Below, piece by piece: positions 10,413 to 22,049 of a stretch of DNA of 64,000 nucleotides (position 1 is its first letter; every line of letters begins with the position of its first letter). Below the pieces are notes generated by a model. It made no database searches. It worked only from the letters and a program-made list of their open reading frames with translations, and had not been told where the DNA came from. Source of the DNA: Escallonia rubra. Taxonomy: Eukaryota; Streptophyta; Magnoliopsida; Escalloniales; Escalloniaceae. The DNA lies in NCBI GenBank assembly GCA_033065855.1, contig JAVXUO010001650.1, positions 62,001 through 126,000 on the forward strand. The letters are read 5' to 3'. The position numbers and the translations under genes are program-made.

Positions 10413-10566
10413 AGCACACTTTTGATCACCGTCAGGATGCTCGAGGCGCGGAGCACTTTGACCGAGCAATGATGTTGAGCGATGTTGACCGCCAAATGGG
10501 TGACGTGTCGCGCCACTAGGATCTCTTAGCGGGCCCCGGGGTGCGGTCCAGAATAGGTTGTGAACA

Positions 10567-10625
10567 ATACTTAAATATGTAATCAAAATATATGAAATGT
10601 TGGGTTCTCACACCCTTCACTCCTT
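10567..10625 (-). mobile_element. Polypurine tract and 46-bp stub of the 3' LTR
   Basis: Minus strand: AAGGAGTGAAGGG (plus 10613-10625) is the polypurine tract, followed by TGTGAGAACCCAACATTTCATAT running down from 10612. The 5' LTR starts identically at 19381 (TGTGAGAACTCAACATTTCATATG). The match continues through acttaaatatgtaatcaaa and then stops at about 10567. The rest of this LTR is gone, which shows a truncation or recombination at the family C boundary. Confidence 0.8.
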
Positions 10626-12204
10626 AAAAGAATTTGGTCCCCAAATGCATAACTTAAACTTACCAAATAGGTGCGGATAATCTTTTTGCATATCTTCCTC
10701 GTTTTCCCACGTGGCTTCTTCCACTTCATGATTTTTCCACAAAACTTTTACCAACGGAATGCTTTTGTTCCTCAAAACTTTTAGATCAAGAGCTAAAATA
10801 TGCACTGATAACTCTTCATATGACAAATCTGATTGGATTGATATCGGCTCAAGGCTTATCACATGAGATGGATCAGGCTTATACTTCCGCAACATAGAAA
10901 CATGGAACACATCATGTACTCCTTCCAAAGATACAGGTAAGGCAACTCGGTATGCCAAATTCCCAACACGATCCAATATTTCATAAGGGCCAATATATCT
11001 TGGTGACAACCTGCCTTTCATTCCAAATCGCTTTATTCCTTTGAATGGTGACACCTTGAGAAATACAAAATCTCCCACGGAAAATTCCAACTCTCTTCGC
11101 CTGTTATCAGCATAACTTTTCTGTTGGCTTTGAGCCATCAAAATCTTTTGCCAAATTTCCTAAATATTTTTAGTGGTCTCTTGAACTATTTGTGGCCCAA
11201 TTAAACTCCTTTCTCCGACTTCACTCCAACAAATTGGTGAGCGACACTTTCATCCATATAGAACTTCATATGGTGCCATACCGATACTAGCCTCATAACT
11301 GTTATTATAAGCAAATTCAATCAATGTCAAATGTTAATACCAACTTCCTTTGAAATCTATCACACATGCACGAAGCATATCCTCCAATGTTTGAATTGTT
11401 CTCTCAGATTGTCCATCAGTCTGAGGATGAAATGTTATGCTAAATCTCACATTTGTACCGAATGCACTTTGCAAACTTTTCCAGAAATGAGAGGAAAATC
11501 TTGAATCTCTATCACTTACAATACTTACTGGTATTCCGTGCAATCGAACTATTTCTTGTACGTACACTCGGGCTAATTTATCTAATGAGTACGTCTTAAG
11601 TACAGGTAAGAAATGAGCAGATTTCGTCAATCTATCCATAATCACCCATACCGAATGATGCCCATCACGGGTCCTTGGCAATCCTGTAACAAAATACATT
11701 GTTATATGATCCCACTGCCATTCGGGGTACCTGTAACGGTTCCAATCAACTCGCTAGTCTTTGGTGTTCAGCCTTCATTTGTTGGCATATAGTGCATCTT
11801 GAAACAAAGTCAGCTATTTCTCTTTTCATGTTATTCCACCAGTAATTACAGTTCAAATCTCGATACATCTTTGTTCTATTTGGGTGCACAGTATACTTTG
11901 ACTTATGGGCCTTTTTCAGTATTTCTCCTTTCAACTCTTCATTGTTAGGCACAAATATCCGGTCTTTATACCGTAAAGCACCATTAATATTCATAGAAAA
12001 CTTAGGTTTAGATGTTCCATCTTTATCCTTCACTTCTCTATGCAACTCTAAATCTCTTTCTTGTTCCTCCTGAATTCTTTGTAATAACATTGATTTCACT
12101 TGTAAATTTGCAAGAATAATTCCTGACTCAGTAATGGATAACTCCCATGAACAAGCTTGCTCAATCATCTTCCACTCTTTCACCATTAAGCTAGCGACTT
12201 GCAC
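10617..12204 (-). pseudogene. Gypsy 1 integrase with C-terminal chromodomain-like region
   Basis: Three frames. 11746-12204 holds the end of the RNase H linker and the HHCC finger (VHPNRTKMYRDL ... CTICQQMK). 11334-11699 holds the core ([40 protein letters not shown], with the D, D and E positions present). 10617-11141 holds the C-terminal domain (QKSYADNRRRELEF, SPRYIGPYEILDRVG, VFHVSMLRKY) and a chromodomain-like end (KVLWKNHEVEEATWENEE). The frames are joined only through frameshifts near 11150-11330 and 11700-11760. The segments are well conserved, so decay is recent or moderate. Confidence 0.85.
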
Positions 12205-12242
12205 TTTCCTACTTAGTGCATCTGCAACAACATTGGCTGTCG

Positions 12243-14078
12243 TAGAGATGTCAAAAGGGCCAGGCAGCGCGCGGGCTGGCCCGGCCCTCTCGTGAACAGT
12301 AGTGGCCCGAAATTATAGGGCTTTGGACCTGGGCTTGGACCAGGCCAGAGTATTCAAGAAAAAAGCCCGGGTCAGGCCTGGCCCGAAAAAAGCCCATTTT
12401 TGGCTCGGTTTTTGGCCCAATTCTGGCCTTTTCTGGCAGGCCCCACGGTTTTTCAATTTATTTTCCCCCCCTTTTCCCCCCAACGGCCATATTTGTTATT
12501 TAAATATTTTTGTGTTACCAACATTATATTTGGTTCAAGCATTAAACTTAAAAAGTTGAATATTCCTAATATATATGCTGAGATCTGAACTCTTCCACGT
12601 TATGTTTGTCTTTGTGGTTAAAAATGTGTTATTAATAAGTGTCACTAATCCTATTTGGAATTTGAGATAGTGTAAGTTTGGATTGAATTTATCAGTTTCC
12701 TATGTTTTGTTGTTTTAATTCCACTTCACATTAAAATTCTACATACTTTTTTTCTTTTGCATAGACAAACTCAAAATTTGACTACTGCTGTTCTCACTAC
12801 TCAATCTTAAATATATATTTTCATATGCATATAATTAACTTATATACTTACGAGTGCTAAATGTGAGTAGCATTTATTCGAATTATTTTTAAACTATTGT
12901 GCGTGTTCACAAAAAAAAATCCATAATGAGAATGTAAAAAAATACGCAAATTATATAACCTCAATACATATGTGATACTAGTCCTAATGCAGATATGAAT
13001 CTTTTCGCTGATCATATGAAATTGAACACTAGAAATGCTTCAATATTATAAGACGTCGTTTGTTGCACCAACTATGGTCATATTAGATCAATTTTGTTAC
13101 AGTGGTGACTAAAATCTTCACATAGTATAATTTTGGCTCCCTCGATGATCATAATGATGATGATGGTGATCAACGCTTCTCATATATCTTCAGAGATCGA
13201 TCGGGAGAATGATCAGTATGGCCTCGAATCCAAAATGGTTGAAGATTTTGCAAGGGAGACGAGACTACCAAGGAAATGTGCCTCATAGATGCCGCATTCT
13301 AGGAATGGACAATAGAGTTCTTTTTGTTCTAATAATTTTTCCTTACTTAAAGCATGATAATTATGTAACTTTAGTTCAGAAGATCTAATGATGCATTGTT
13401 ATACCAAGTTATCTCTGCTTCCACTTAGGTTCGGACCTGACGAGATTGAATCCTGTAGTGTTGTGACTTGTTTGTCGCCAAAAAATAATAGTATATATAT
13501 TCAACATACCATATTGTTAACTTTGTATCGTTGTTGACATGAGAAAGAAATCATTTCAACTATATCAAATTCGGCAATCGAGTTTTCGAGTCATTATTAG
13601 CTAGAGATTCCGTGGGAGACCTAACTCATGTGCAATTAAAATCAGCCTATAAATAATCCTCAAGAGATTGAATCCAAGTCAGACCTATAACTTGCTTTTT
13701 ATTTTTTGTGATGACGTATATCCTTGACCATGAATTTAACATGGCTCCGCTATGGTTGAACAACACGAAGATCTCTTAGCAATAGCCGTTGCACTTTTGT
13801 GTGTGTGTCACACACATTATTACATTACAATTTGCTTACATAATAACAAGAAAATACCGAAATTAAAGTCTTTACTTTGAATAACAAGAAATTAAAAAAA
13901 AACACAGGTTGGGCCCGGGCCCGGCGGTAAATATTGGGCCTAGGGCCAGGGCTTGGACTGGGCCCAGATACCCCTCTTCTCTGGCCCGGCCCGTTTCCCC
14001 ACCACAGTGGCCCGGCCCCGGCCCTTTTTCACTTCTGGCCCGCTGGGCCGGCCCAAGTCCAGCCCATTGACACCTCTA
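12243..14078. mobile_element. Non-autonomous hAT-like element with GC-rich ends
   Basis: The ends are inverted repeats: tagagatgtcaaaagggcc at 12243 and, on the opposite strand from 14078, tagaggtgtcaatgggctgg. The flanking 8-mers are ggctgtcg (12235-12242) and ggctttac (14079-14086). The second is the uninterrupted Gypsy coding sequence, so the first is a diverged duplication (5 of 8 matching). Both subterminal regions are strings of ggcccgg-type palindromes, while the interior (12500-13900) is AT-rich with no recognisable transposase. The insertion splits the Gypsy RNase H between codons for GKA and NVVADAL. Confidence 0.75.
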
Positions 14079-14423
14079 GGCTTTACCTAGGTGATACTGA
14101 ATCGTATAGTGATAATCATTGAGTACTTCTATCCACCTTCTCTGCCTCATATTCAAATCTTGCTGATAAAATAGGTATTTCAAACTCTTATGATCAGTAA
14201 AAATCTCAAACTCAACACCAAACTGATAATGCCTCCACTTATGCAATGCAAATATAATCGCTACTAACTCAAGATCATGTGTTGGATAATTTTGTTCATA
14301 GGGTTTCAGCTTTCTCGAAGCATAAGCCACAACTTTTCCATCTTGCATCAAAACACAACCTAGTTCTTCCTTTGAAGCATCGTTGTACACGAAAAAATTC
14401 TTAGTTTCACTAGGCAAAGTCAA
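14076..14423 (-). pseudogene. Gypsy 1 RNase H
   Basis: A 115-codon frame with [19 protein letters not shown], the acidic-residue context FVYNDAS (normally YSDAS), [33 protein letters not shown], and [21 protein letters not shown] at the right edge of the hAT insertion. The next residues (NVVADAL) lie beyond the insertion, at 12234 and below. RNase H removes the RNA template during reverse transcription. Confidence 0.8.
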
Positions 14424-14429
14424 AATTGG

Positions 14430-15495
14430 AGCTGTAGTTAATCTCGTTTTTAACTCCTAAAAACTCGCCTCACACTTATCGATCCACTAATATGCCACAT
14501 CCTTCCGAGTCAATGTGGACTATGGTGCAGCTATCCTTGAAAAATCTTGTACAACTAGACGATAGTACCCCGCCAATCCTAAGAAACTTCTAACTTATGC
14601 TACATTCTTTGGTGCTTGCCAGTTCAAAACAGCTTCTATTTTAGACGGGTCAACAGTTACCCCTGCTTCAGATACTATATGACATAAGAAGGCAACTTGC
14701 TTTAACCCAAATTTACATTTGTTGAACTTAGCATATAATTTCTTATCCCGTAGTACTTGCAGTACAATTGTCAAATGACGTTCATGCTCCTCTGTACTTT
14801 TTGAATAGACCAAAATATCATTAATAAAAACTACTGCAAATTAATCTAAAAACTCCTAAAAAATTTGATGCATTAAGTCCATCAAGGTTCCAGGAGAATT
14901 CGTCAATCCAAAAAACATGACAACAAATTATAATGTCCATACCTTATACGAAAAGCAGTCTTTGGAATATCTTCCTCCCTTATTCTCAACTGATGGTATC
15001 CAGATCTCAAGTCCAACTTAAAAAATACCACTGCCCCTATAACTGATCAAACAAATCATGTATATGTGGTAGTGGATACTTATTTTTAATTGTTACTCTA
15101 TGCAACTGTCGGTAATCCATTCACAACCTCATTGTACCATCTTTCTTTTTAACAAATAAAACTGGGGCTCTCCATGGTGATACACTAGTTCGAATAAACC
15201 CCTTATCCAGTAATTCTTGTAACTATAAGTTCAACTCCCTCAATTCAGGCGGAGCCATCCTATACGGCGCTTTTGAAATTAGGGTTGTTCCCGGCAACAA
15301 TTCTATCACAAATTTCATTTCCCGCTCAACCGGTAATGTTGTTAAATCCTCAAGGAATACATCTACAAATTCATTTACTATAGGTACATCTTCTATTTTA
15401 ACCTTTTCCTTCTTCTTATCCATCATATAAGCTAAATATCCCATACAACCTCTAGAGAGTAACTTTTCTACTCGAATAGCTGAAATAATATTCAT
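14430..15495 (-). pseudogene. Gypsy 1 reverse transcriptase, catalytic Asp changed
   Basis: 15223-15495 has the RT entry segment ([22 protein letters not shown]). Palm and fingers fragments lie around 15000-15200 in broken frames (minus strand DYRQLHRVTIKNKYPLP near 15110). 14595-14813 has the thumb ([37 protein letters not shown]). At about 14812-14830 the catalytic motif reads FINDILVYS where Gypsy RTs have FIDD; the Asp to Asn change fits C-to-T decay on the other strand. Several stops lie between 14460 and 15220. Confidence 0.8.
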
Positions 15496-15528
15496 ACCCC
15501 CATCCTTTCTACCTTGGAACTTACATAA

Positions 15529-15930
15529 TTATCCATCAAATGTAGTAAATGTCACAAGCTTATGAAAACAATCTAGTGATACCTGATTAGATGACAACCA
15601 ATCCATCCCCAACAATACAGCAAATCCTCTCATAGGCAAAACAATCAAGTCAGCATATACCGTATGCTCACCCACAATCATTGCATAAGATTTATATATC
15701 AAACTAACTAGAGTACTTTCTCCTAGAGGACTACTAACTTCCAACACATATGGTAGCAACTTAAGTTCTTGAGGTAACATGGGCACCATATATGACGAAA
15801 TAAACGAATGGGTAGAACCAGGATCAAATAGTACTCTAACTACACATTGAAAAATAGTGAGTGTACTTTCAATAACTCCATAAGTATCTCGAACCTCATG
15901 AGATTCCAATGCATATACTCGTTGTTGCAC
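15529..15930 (-). pseudogene. Gypsy 1 aspartic protease domain
   Basis: A 133-codon frame with VRVLFDPGSTHSFISSYM. The active site is normally FDSG or FDTG, so the Ser/Thr after the catalytic Asp is Pro here. It continues with a hydrophobic retropepsin pattern and the conserved VLLGMDWLSSNQVSLDC. It follows the zinc-knuckle gag and precedes RT, the usual chromovirus order. The Pro substitution probably inactivates it. Confidence 0.75.
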
Positions 15931-15963
15931 TCTTGGCTTCTCAGCATTGCCTTGCAGATTCCC

Positions 15964-17276
15964 TCAACCCTGGTTATCTCGAGGCACAATTTGATTTCCA
16001 GAATAAGGAAAATTTCTCCCAATATTTCCATGTTGAGCACACCTAATACACAAACCCATCTTTCTGCGACATTCATTCTCTGTATGTCCAGTCCAATTAC
16101 AATATGTACATCGCTCCCCAATTCTTGCCTGCTTTGACGGTTGCATGTTTGATATCTCAATCTGATTTCTCCTTTTGTTATTGTCACCTGGGATGATGCT
16201 ACAAACTATCTTGACTACCAGTATAACCACTCATTTGATTACCTCGACCTCTTCCCTGACCATTTCCATGGAAATTACAATTTCTTCCTTGTAAAAGCCC
16301 TTTAAAAAATTTCCTGCCAAGTATTCCCTTGACCCCTTCCACCAGGATTCACATTCCCCCTGTTATGGTTTCCTTGTCCACTGTATGATGATGCTCTAAA
16401 TGGTTATCGACATTCTTTTACTCTTCCAAATCATTCTAAATAGCCAGTGCTCTATCAACAATTGCCATATAAGTTTGTAACTGCAAAGGGATCAACTTAT
16501 CTCGAAGATCTTTATTCAAACCTTTAACAAACTTTCTTATTTTTCTTTCTTCTGTATCCACCAGATGTGGAAAAAATCTAGCTAAATTAGTAAAGTGTGA
16601 TTCATAAACTGATACCGACATATTTCACTGTTGAAACTTCATAAAATTTACTTCTTTCTTCTCTTGGGTCACTGCTGGAACATACTTATTAGTGAACTCC
16701 CTTTTAAAGTTTTTCCAAGTTGATGGTACTCCTTCCTGCTTCCACTTCATAGATAACAATTTCTACCATCTTTCTGCACTAGCCTCTAGCATAAAGCTAG
16801 TATATACCAGTCTCTAAGAATTCAGAATCCTAGCATTATCAAGAACTTTCTTCGCTCTAGCCAACCATTCCTCAGCTACGTTGGATCAGGCTTCCCAAAA
16901 AATGGGTTTTTTACCAGTTTAACAAACTTATCAAGGGTAAGAGCCCCCCCCCGCCCCCCCAATCTCCCAAAACCTGATCACCTGATCAGTAGTATTAAAC
17001 ATCTCCTGGGGTTGCTTAACTTATTGAACGCCTCTAACATTACCTTTATTCACTAGTTCTTGCACATTTGTATTTACAAGGGGGATTTTCACCCATTTTT
17101 CTCATTTAATCTATAACTTGCTGGAGTATCTGACAAGCCTCCAATAATCCACTATTAGTCACATGATTATTATTTCCTGTGGAATGCTCTTCTACATTTA
17201 CCTGTGGGTTGTTTCCACCCAAACCTTCAGCATTAAATTCAGAATTATTCCTTCTTTGAGTTCCTTCATCGGCCAT
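15964..17276 (-). pseudogene. Gypsy 1 gag with zinc knuckle
   Basis: A probable start is the ATG at 17276-17274 (MADEGTQRRNN), about 155 bp inside the PBS. The capsid region (SVYESHFTNLARFFPHL ... RKIRKFVKGLNKDLRDKL) is seen at 16436-16621, and a CCHC knuckle CTYCNWTGHTENEC at 15964-16230. The intervening frame is broken many times, for example around C-runs at 16939-16960. Gag forms the virus-like particle; this copy cannot be translated through. Confidence 0.75.
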
Positions 17277-17445
17277 TTCTCTATTGTTTTCTTGATTTTG
17301 CGCTCCGTGCTTTCACTCCGTTGTAGGCTTACACACATAACTCCGTCTAAGTACACCCCACATAATATGCAATATTCAATAATCACTAACAAAACAAGGC
17401 CTTAAGATCTTATCCCCGCCTTTAACTACGCTCTGATATCGCAAC

Positions 17446-19381
17446 TGTAAAGCCCCAGCTTAGGGAGATCTCAACCCGCCTGGGGCATTACGACACATCA
17501 GCTAACCACATCATACTGATAATATAACTCATTCTAACTCACTTGGTAATTAAATCATATAATACAACGTTAAAGAGTTTACCTTTACAAAACACACCTA
17601 GCAAACTCTATGCTAGATCTCAGAGTTGACATATTGTTCTATATGAAGAATAACTTAGTTCACAAATGTACAAGTATCCCCTTACCCTTCTCCTCACCAT
17701 GCCTCACACCTTTTCCTTGCCTCACACCTTTTTCTTGCCTTTCGAGGGATCAACTCCTTGATCTAAAATATTATACGTAAAAAAACCCGTCAGCCCACTG
17801 GCTCAATAATGTAATCAAAGATATTTAATATAACTTTCAACTCAAGAATATTAATAATGCACGGTATTAGAATTCAATCACATTAAGCAGTTCTACATGT
17901 GCACGTTACACATATCAAACGTTCACAGTTAGTTAAGCATTACAAGAGTTTACCATTCCCGAACTTAGTCCCATCAATAGACCACACTTATGTCACCACA
18001 ACCGGGATATAAGTTCACAACATTTGCATCGTTCAAAGGCAAAGTAACCGAAAACAAATGAACACCGATACTGACTCGGGTAGCAGTCAGAGATACAATT
18101 GTTCGGCTCATACGGTGCACCGCTACTCAAACACAATCAAATCAACTCCAATCATTTGAATGGGGTAACATAACAATATATCAACCATCCCTTACAATGA
18201 AAGGATGTAACATGTTCATTTACAAGAAAACAGATCATTTCATACATGTAGTTGTTGTAATATTCATCTACTTGCACCATAAAACTTAAGTATCAAATAT
18301 TTAGTCACTTTTATCATGTAACATCATCTTCATAACATCTTGAACATGTAATATAATCATTTATATTCAGAAAATTAGCCTCAATTATAAAACTTAACAA
18401 ACATGTCCAAAACCATATTCTAACCATGTCTAGTTTGATGTAATTCCATAATTTACACGTACCATAACCTATTTCACGTCTTACATAATCTCTAATATGT
18501 TAAACATGAATAGATTCACTTATTAACAAGTCTCTAATAAGTATTCAAAAGTTTGACAAAGAATTCATACTAAAAGAATACACTAACATAACTTATATAC
18601 ATATTTATGTCTTAAAAGCCCATTACAAAGTTTTAACTATCTTACCTTAAAGAAGAGATGAAAGAATCAAATTTTCAGATTTGAAACACCTTCAAAATAC
18701 TCCTCAAAACACGTTCAAAACACTGTTTGAAGCTCAAAGAAACTTCCAAATCAACTGCTTAAGGTTCCCTTTTAAAAACAAGCCTTAATTCTAGATTTTG
18801 TAAGGTTTTTGGTTGATTTTCTTGAAATTTTCTTTCAAAAACGAGGTAAGAAGATTTAAGGATGTCAATTAGGTCTTTTAACTCAAATTAGAAGCAAGTA
18901 AGAGGTGTCAAGTAAAGGTGAAGAGGTGGAGAAGTCAAGCACGACGAGGCTCTAAGCACGAGGTGGCAAGACACGTACGATTGTGCCACCTAGCAAGCAC
19001 GACAAGACTCGAAGCACGACGTGTTGCGACAGTATGTTGACACGTCACAAGCACGAGGTGGCACAATTCTGTGAAAAAAAATTACAAAAAATTCGCACGC
19101 AGTCTGGTCAATAACCAGTTAGTCCCAGCTAGAGTTTTTACCAATTTTTTTGGTTTTCAACTGTTGTTCTAAAATATTTTCCGTCATTCCAAGTAATCAT
19201 TTAAAGTTTCTAAATATCAAATAGTCTCTTCCATTTCTAGCACTTCATTCACCTTCGTAGATAATTTACTCAATTCAAGGTGTTTAACCTTATACTTCAT
19301 CATAACCATTTTCACATTGAGTAATGCATCTAATCATACTTAAATATGTAATCAAAGCATATGAAATGTTGAGTTCTCACA
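17446..19381 (-). mobile_element. Gypsy 1 5' LTR (1.94 kb) with PBS
   Basis: On the plus strand the LTR runs from tgtaaagcccc (17446) to gttctcaca (19381). The minus strand therefore starts TGTGAGAAC and ends GGGGCTTTACA, a TG...CA LTR. The adjoining minus-strand GCGATATCAGAGC (plus 17432-17444) resembles the tRNA-Met PBS TGGTATCAGAGC used by plant Gypsy elements. The five bases outside are atatt (19382-19386). The interior is non-coding. Confidence 0.85.
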
Positions 19382-20060
19382 ATATTCATCCATGGAGAAT
19401 TGGGATTAATGGAGAAAATAGAGATGAAAAGTACATTGAATGAAAATAATGGCAAATGGGTTATTGATGCAGAAAGGCCGCCGGAGTCTCCCTTTGTAAT
19501 CTTTCAGTCTCTCATATTCTAAAATCCATAGGAAATGAGGGGTTTTGGGATTAAAATCCAAGGGAAAAAAAAGGAAATAATGGGTTTTATGATTAAATAT
19601 TTGTGGAAGGTGGGATTATTTTGAAAATTTAAGAGAAAGTGGATCGTGTTTTGAAAATTTCTGAACAATAGGGGGGCTTAAAAATATGGGTTTTTTCAAA
19701 ACTTTACTTTTTATCTACCTGAACTACCCCTCCCCCATCTTTCCCTCCAAATCAGATTTTCCACTCTGTAATATGTGCATCCCCCCCTCCCCTTTATCTC
19801 ATTCCCACCCCCCCCCCACCCCACCCACCCACCAACTCACCCAAGTCCCACGTTAGATTTTTCCCAAACCGCCTTACACACACATGCACCCACCCACACA
19901 CATGAACTCAAGTCTCTGATAGAATGATTGTCAACCAATTCCTTGGCCCAAGTCTATGATAGATAAGCTAACATACAAGCCAGCTGCAGTATGAAGTTCT
20001 GGTTTATATATTTCAGCTAAAACACATGAACTTTGATTTATCACACTTATCAGGGTAATA
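19382..20060. other. Spacer between two Gypsy elements
   Basis: No gene is seen. It contains C-rich runs and a CA-rich patch (about 19735-19905). It is pre-insertion DNA: the sequence up to 20065 resumes after Gypsy 2 at 28322. Confidence 0.5.
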
Positions 20061-20065
20061 GTCCA

Positions 20066-21866
20066 TGTAAGACCCCAAATAACTTGTAATTAAATTATTG
20101 TTATGTTTAGGGCATCTTTGCAAATTTAATTATTTTTTTGGGTATTTTGAAATAAGTAATGAATATTTAGGGGTCTTTTAATTATTTACCAAACTTAGAG
20201 ACTTTTAAAGGCTAGCCAAATCTATTTATCGACATATTCAGTTTTGCCATACAGAGAAATAGGAGAAGGGGAAAACTAAGGTTTTGGAAGGATTGCAATT
20301 TTCTAGGCACAATTGGTAAGAATATTGAACCCACTTTTGATTATGAGGATGAATTAGATCATATTAGAATTGTGCTTGTTAAGATTTTAACGTAAGTGGG
20401 CTAATTAAAATATTTAGGTTTTGAGATTTTTGGAAGCTTACGCAATTTGGTGAAGATTATTGCGTAGATTTGAAGTAAGGGTTCATTCATAACATCTACC
20501 CCTATTGATTGATAGTAGTGTCAAGCTTGTAATACTCCGTAGTTGTTTGGTTTGGAATTTCGTTCGTGCCTTCGGACTGCGTGAAACGAGTACAATCAGG
20601 TTTTGTTTTATTATTGTTCTTATTTTTCTTCTACATTCAATATCCTTGGTGGTATAAGATGTCGTTTTTTCTTTTCTCTAATTCTGAAGCCATCAGTACG
20701 TGCGTGCATATATGGCACCATATGATGGCCACACTATGTATCAAAATTAGTTTGTCCTTTTTGCACACTTTTCAATTCTTAGGGTTCCTGTATAAAAGCT
20801 GGAGAACCTATTTGATTCAAGTCTCTAGCCACTTTAGGCGTGTGAGAATGCCTATTTGGCATGTCAGATGCTACTTTTCCACTGGCTCATGATTGGCTTA
20901 TACTTTTGACACTCGTTTCTTTTATTTTCTCCTATCGACCTCATACGAACTCTGATTGAAGCGAGTCAAATTCCGTTGAACTCGTCTCTTCGTCCTCTTT
21001 GATTTGAGTCTAAAATCGAGTATCTTCTGAGATCGTTATGCTATTCTAATTGAAATACAAAGTTTTGATATTTCGTAGCTCTTATGCATTTGAGATATTT
21101 TGAAGTCCATTGGAACCTTTTGAATTGAACTAATCTTAGAACCTTCACGTGCTTAGGTTAACGTGATGTCATGACATGATATGGCAATTGCTATCGATAT
21201 GCAACTTTGAACTTAGAACCTTCAAGTGCTTGGGTAACGTGCTTTACAATCACGTATTACGTGATTGTATCGTATTTGATAATTAGTACAATTATTAGAA
21301 TGCGTTCATTTGACTTTGACTTTGATTTGATCTTTGATATGGGTTAATATCCCGAAATAAGATTTGTCGTGATAAGATTATTTTTCATCTATGCACTTCC
21401 TTTTGTATGTTTCGTTTTGACTCAGCTACATGTTATTGAATACCTGCGTTGTATTCCGTGGGTGTGTTTGTGTGATCTTTATCGGGCTTTGTGCTTACCC
21501 CCCTTTCTTTCCCCATTTTAGGTAATTAAGCTGAGACGGCTTAGAGGAGTTAATAGCATTATGCTTAAGTTTGGAGTTAAACTTTAATTGATAACTCTCT
21601 TTGTAGCTTTGCAATTGGAACCATGTAATAGTTTTTGATTTTGGTACCCCAACGGTTGGGAAATGATTATTGTTATCAAACTTCCGCTGCAATTATTAAA
21701 CGTTGATAAGGAACTTGAATGCCTTTGATTTCAGATATGATTTAGAGCTCTAATTACCTCTTTGAGGTCATATTTTTTGTAAGATGCTTTGGGTATTATA
21801 TTTCTCTTAAGCATGAATATTTTAAAATAGTATATGAAGGTCTGCTTCCGGGTCGGGGGCGTGACA
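20066..21866 (+). mobile_element. Gypsy 2 5' LTR
   Basis: It begins tgtaagacc and ends gggcgtgaca. Near its 3' end lies gctttgtgcttacccccctttctttccccattttaggtaa (about 21486-21526), a polypyrimidine tract plus AG that recurs in other LTRs here. It is followed at once by gatttggtattagagccta. Confidence 0.95.
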
Positions 21867-21885
21867 GATTTGGTATTAGAGCCTA
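21867..21885 (+). other. Primer-binding site (tRNA-Met type)
   Basis: tttggtattagagcct directly follows the 5' LTR. It matches the plant Gypsy PBS TGGTATCAGAGCC except for one C-to-T change, which would weaken initiator tRNA-Met priming. Confidence 0.85.
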
Positions 21886-22049
21886 GGTTTAAGATTCTGT
21901 AGACTCTTAGACTTAAGCTTATAATGATTTGAGATGAATCTTATGACGTTTGAGATATAGTTTAGAAAAGCCTAGCTTTTATATATTTTTTATTGAAGTG
22001 TTTGTACTAGAGTTGCGATCTTATAAGTTATTCTCTATCTCAGGAATTA

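Larger units (their letters stand above)
8925..10566 (-). mobile_element. GC-rich LTR, family C copy 1
   Basis: This matches the start of 62066-64000 over more than 700 bp. For example, ccgagttcgtg.cg.cctgcccttgcagc at about 9385 matches about 62505, and ctggcagcggtgagggttgcccctg at about 9540 matches about 62660. The minus strand reads like an LTR: TATA at 9279-9271, then a leader with ctttctctctctaaaac and ctagtgagagaaag. Candidate termini are tgttga (8925) and gaaca (10566), giving TG...CA. The five flanking bases (tttac / atact) do not match, so the ends are provisional. The inner part is tandem repeats (see other entries). No coding sequence is credible. Confidence 0.65.
10567..19381 (-). 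mobile_element. Gypsy element 1 (chromovirus type), nested hAT inside, 3' LTR truncated
   Basis: The minus strand from 19381 gives 5' LTR, PBS, gag with zinc knuckle, protease, RT, RNase H, integrase and a chromodomain-like tail, then PPT and a short 3' LTR stub. Integrase after RNase H places it in Ty3/Gypsy; the ATWENEEDMQKDYPHLF tail suggests a chromovirus (Tekay/Del-like, inference). A hAT element at 12243-14078 splits RNase H. The 3' LTR stops at 10567, where the family C LTR begins. The RT catalytic motif is mutated, and stops and frameshifts are many. Confidence 0.85.

Noticed and set aside
10194-10586. Long ORFs on both strands with GWPTP/VADPLG-type repeats
   Set aside because: They exist because an 18-bp minisatellite unit keeps all frames open; there is no start context, domain or codon bias.
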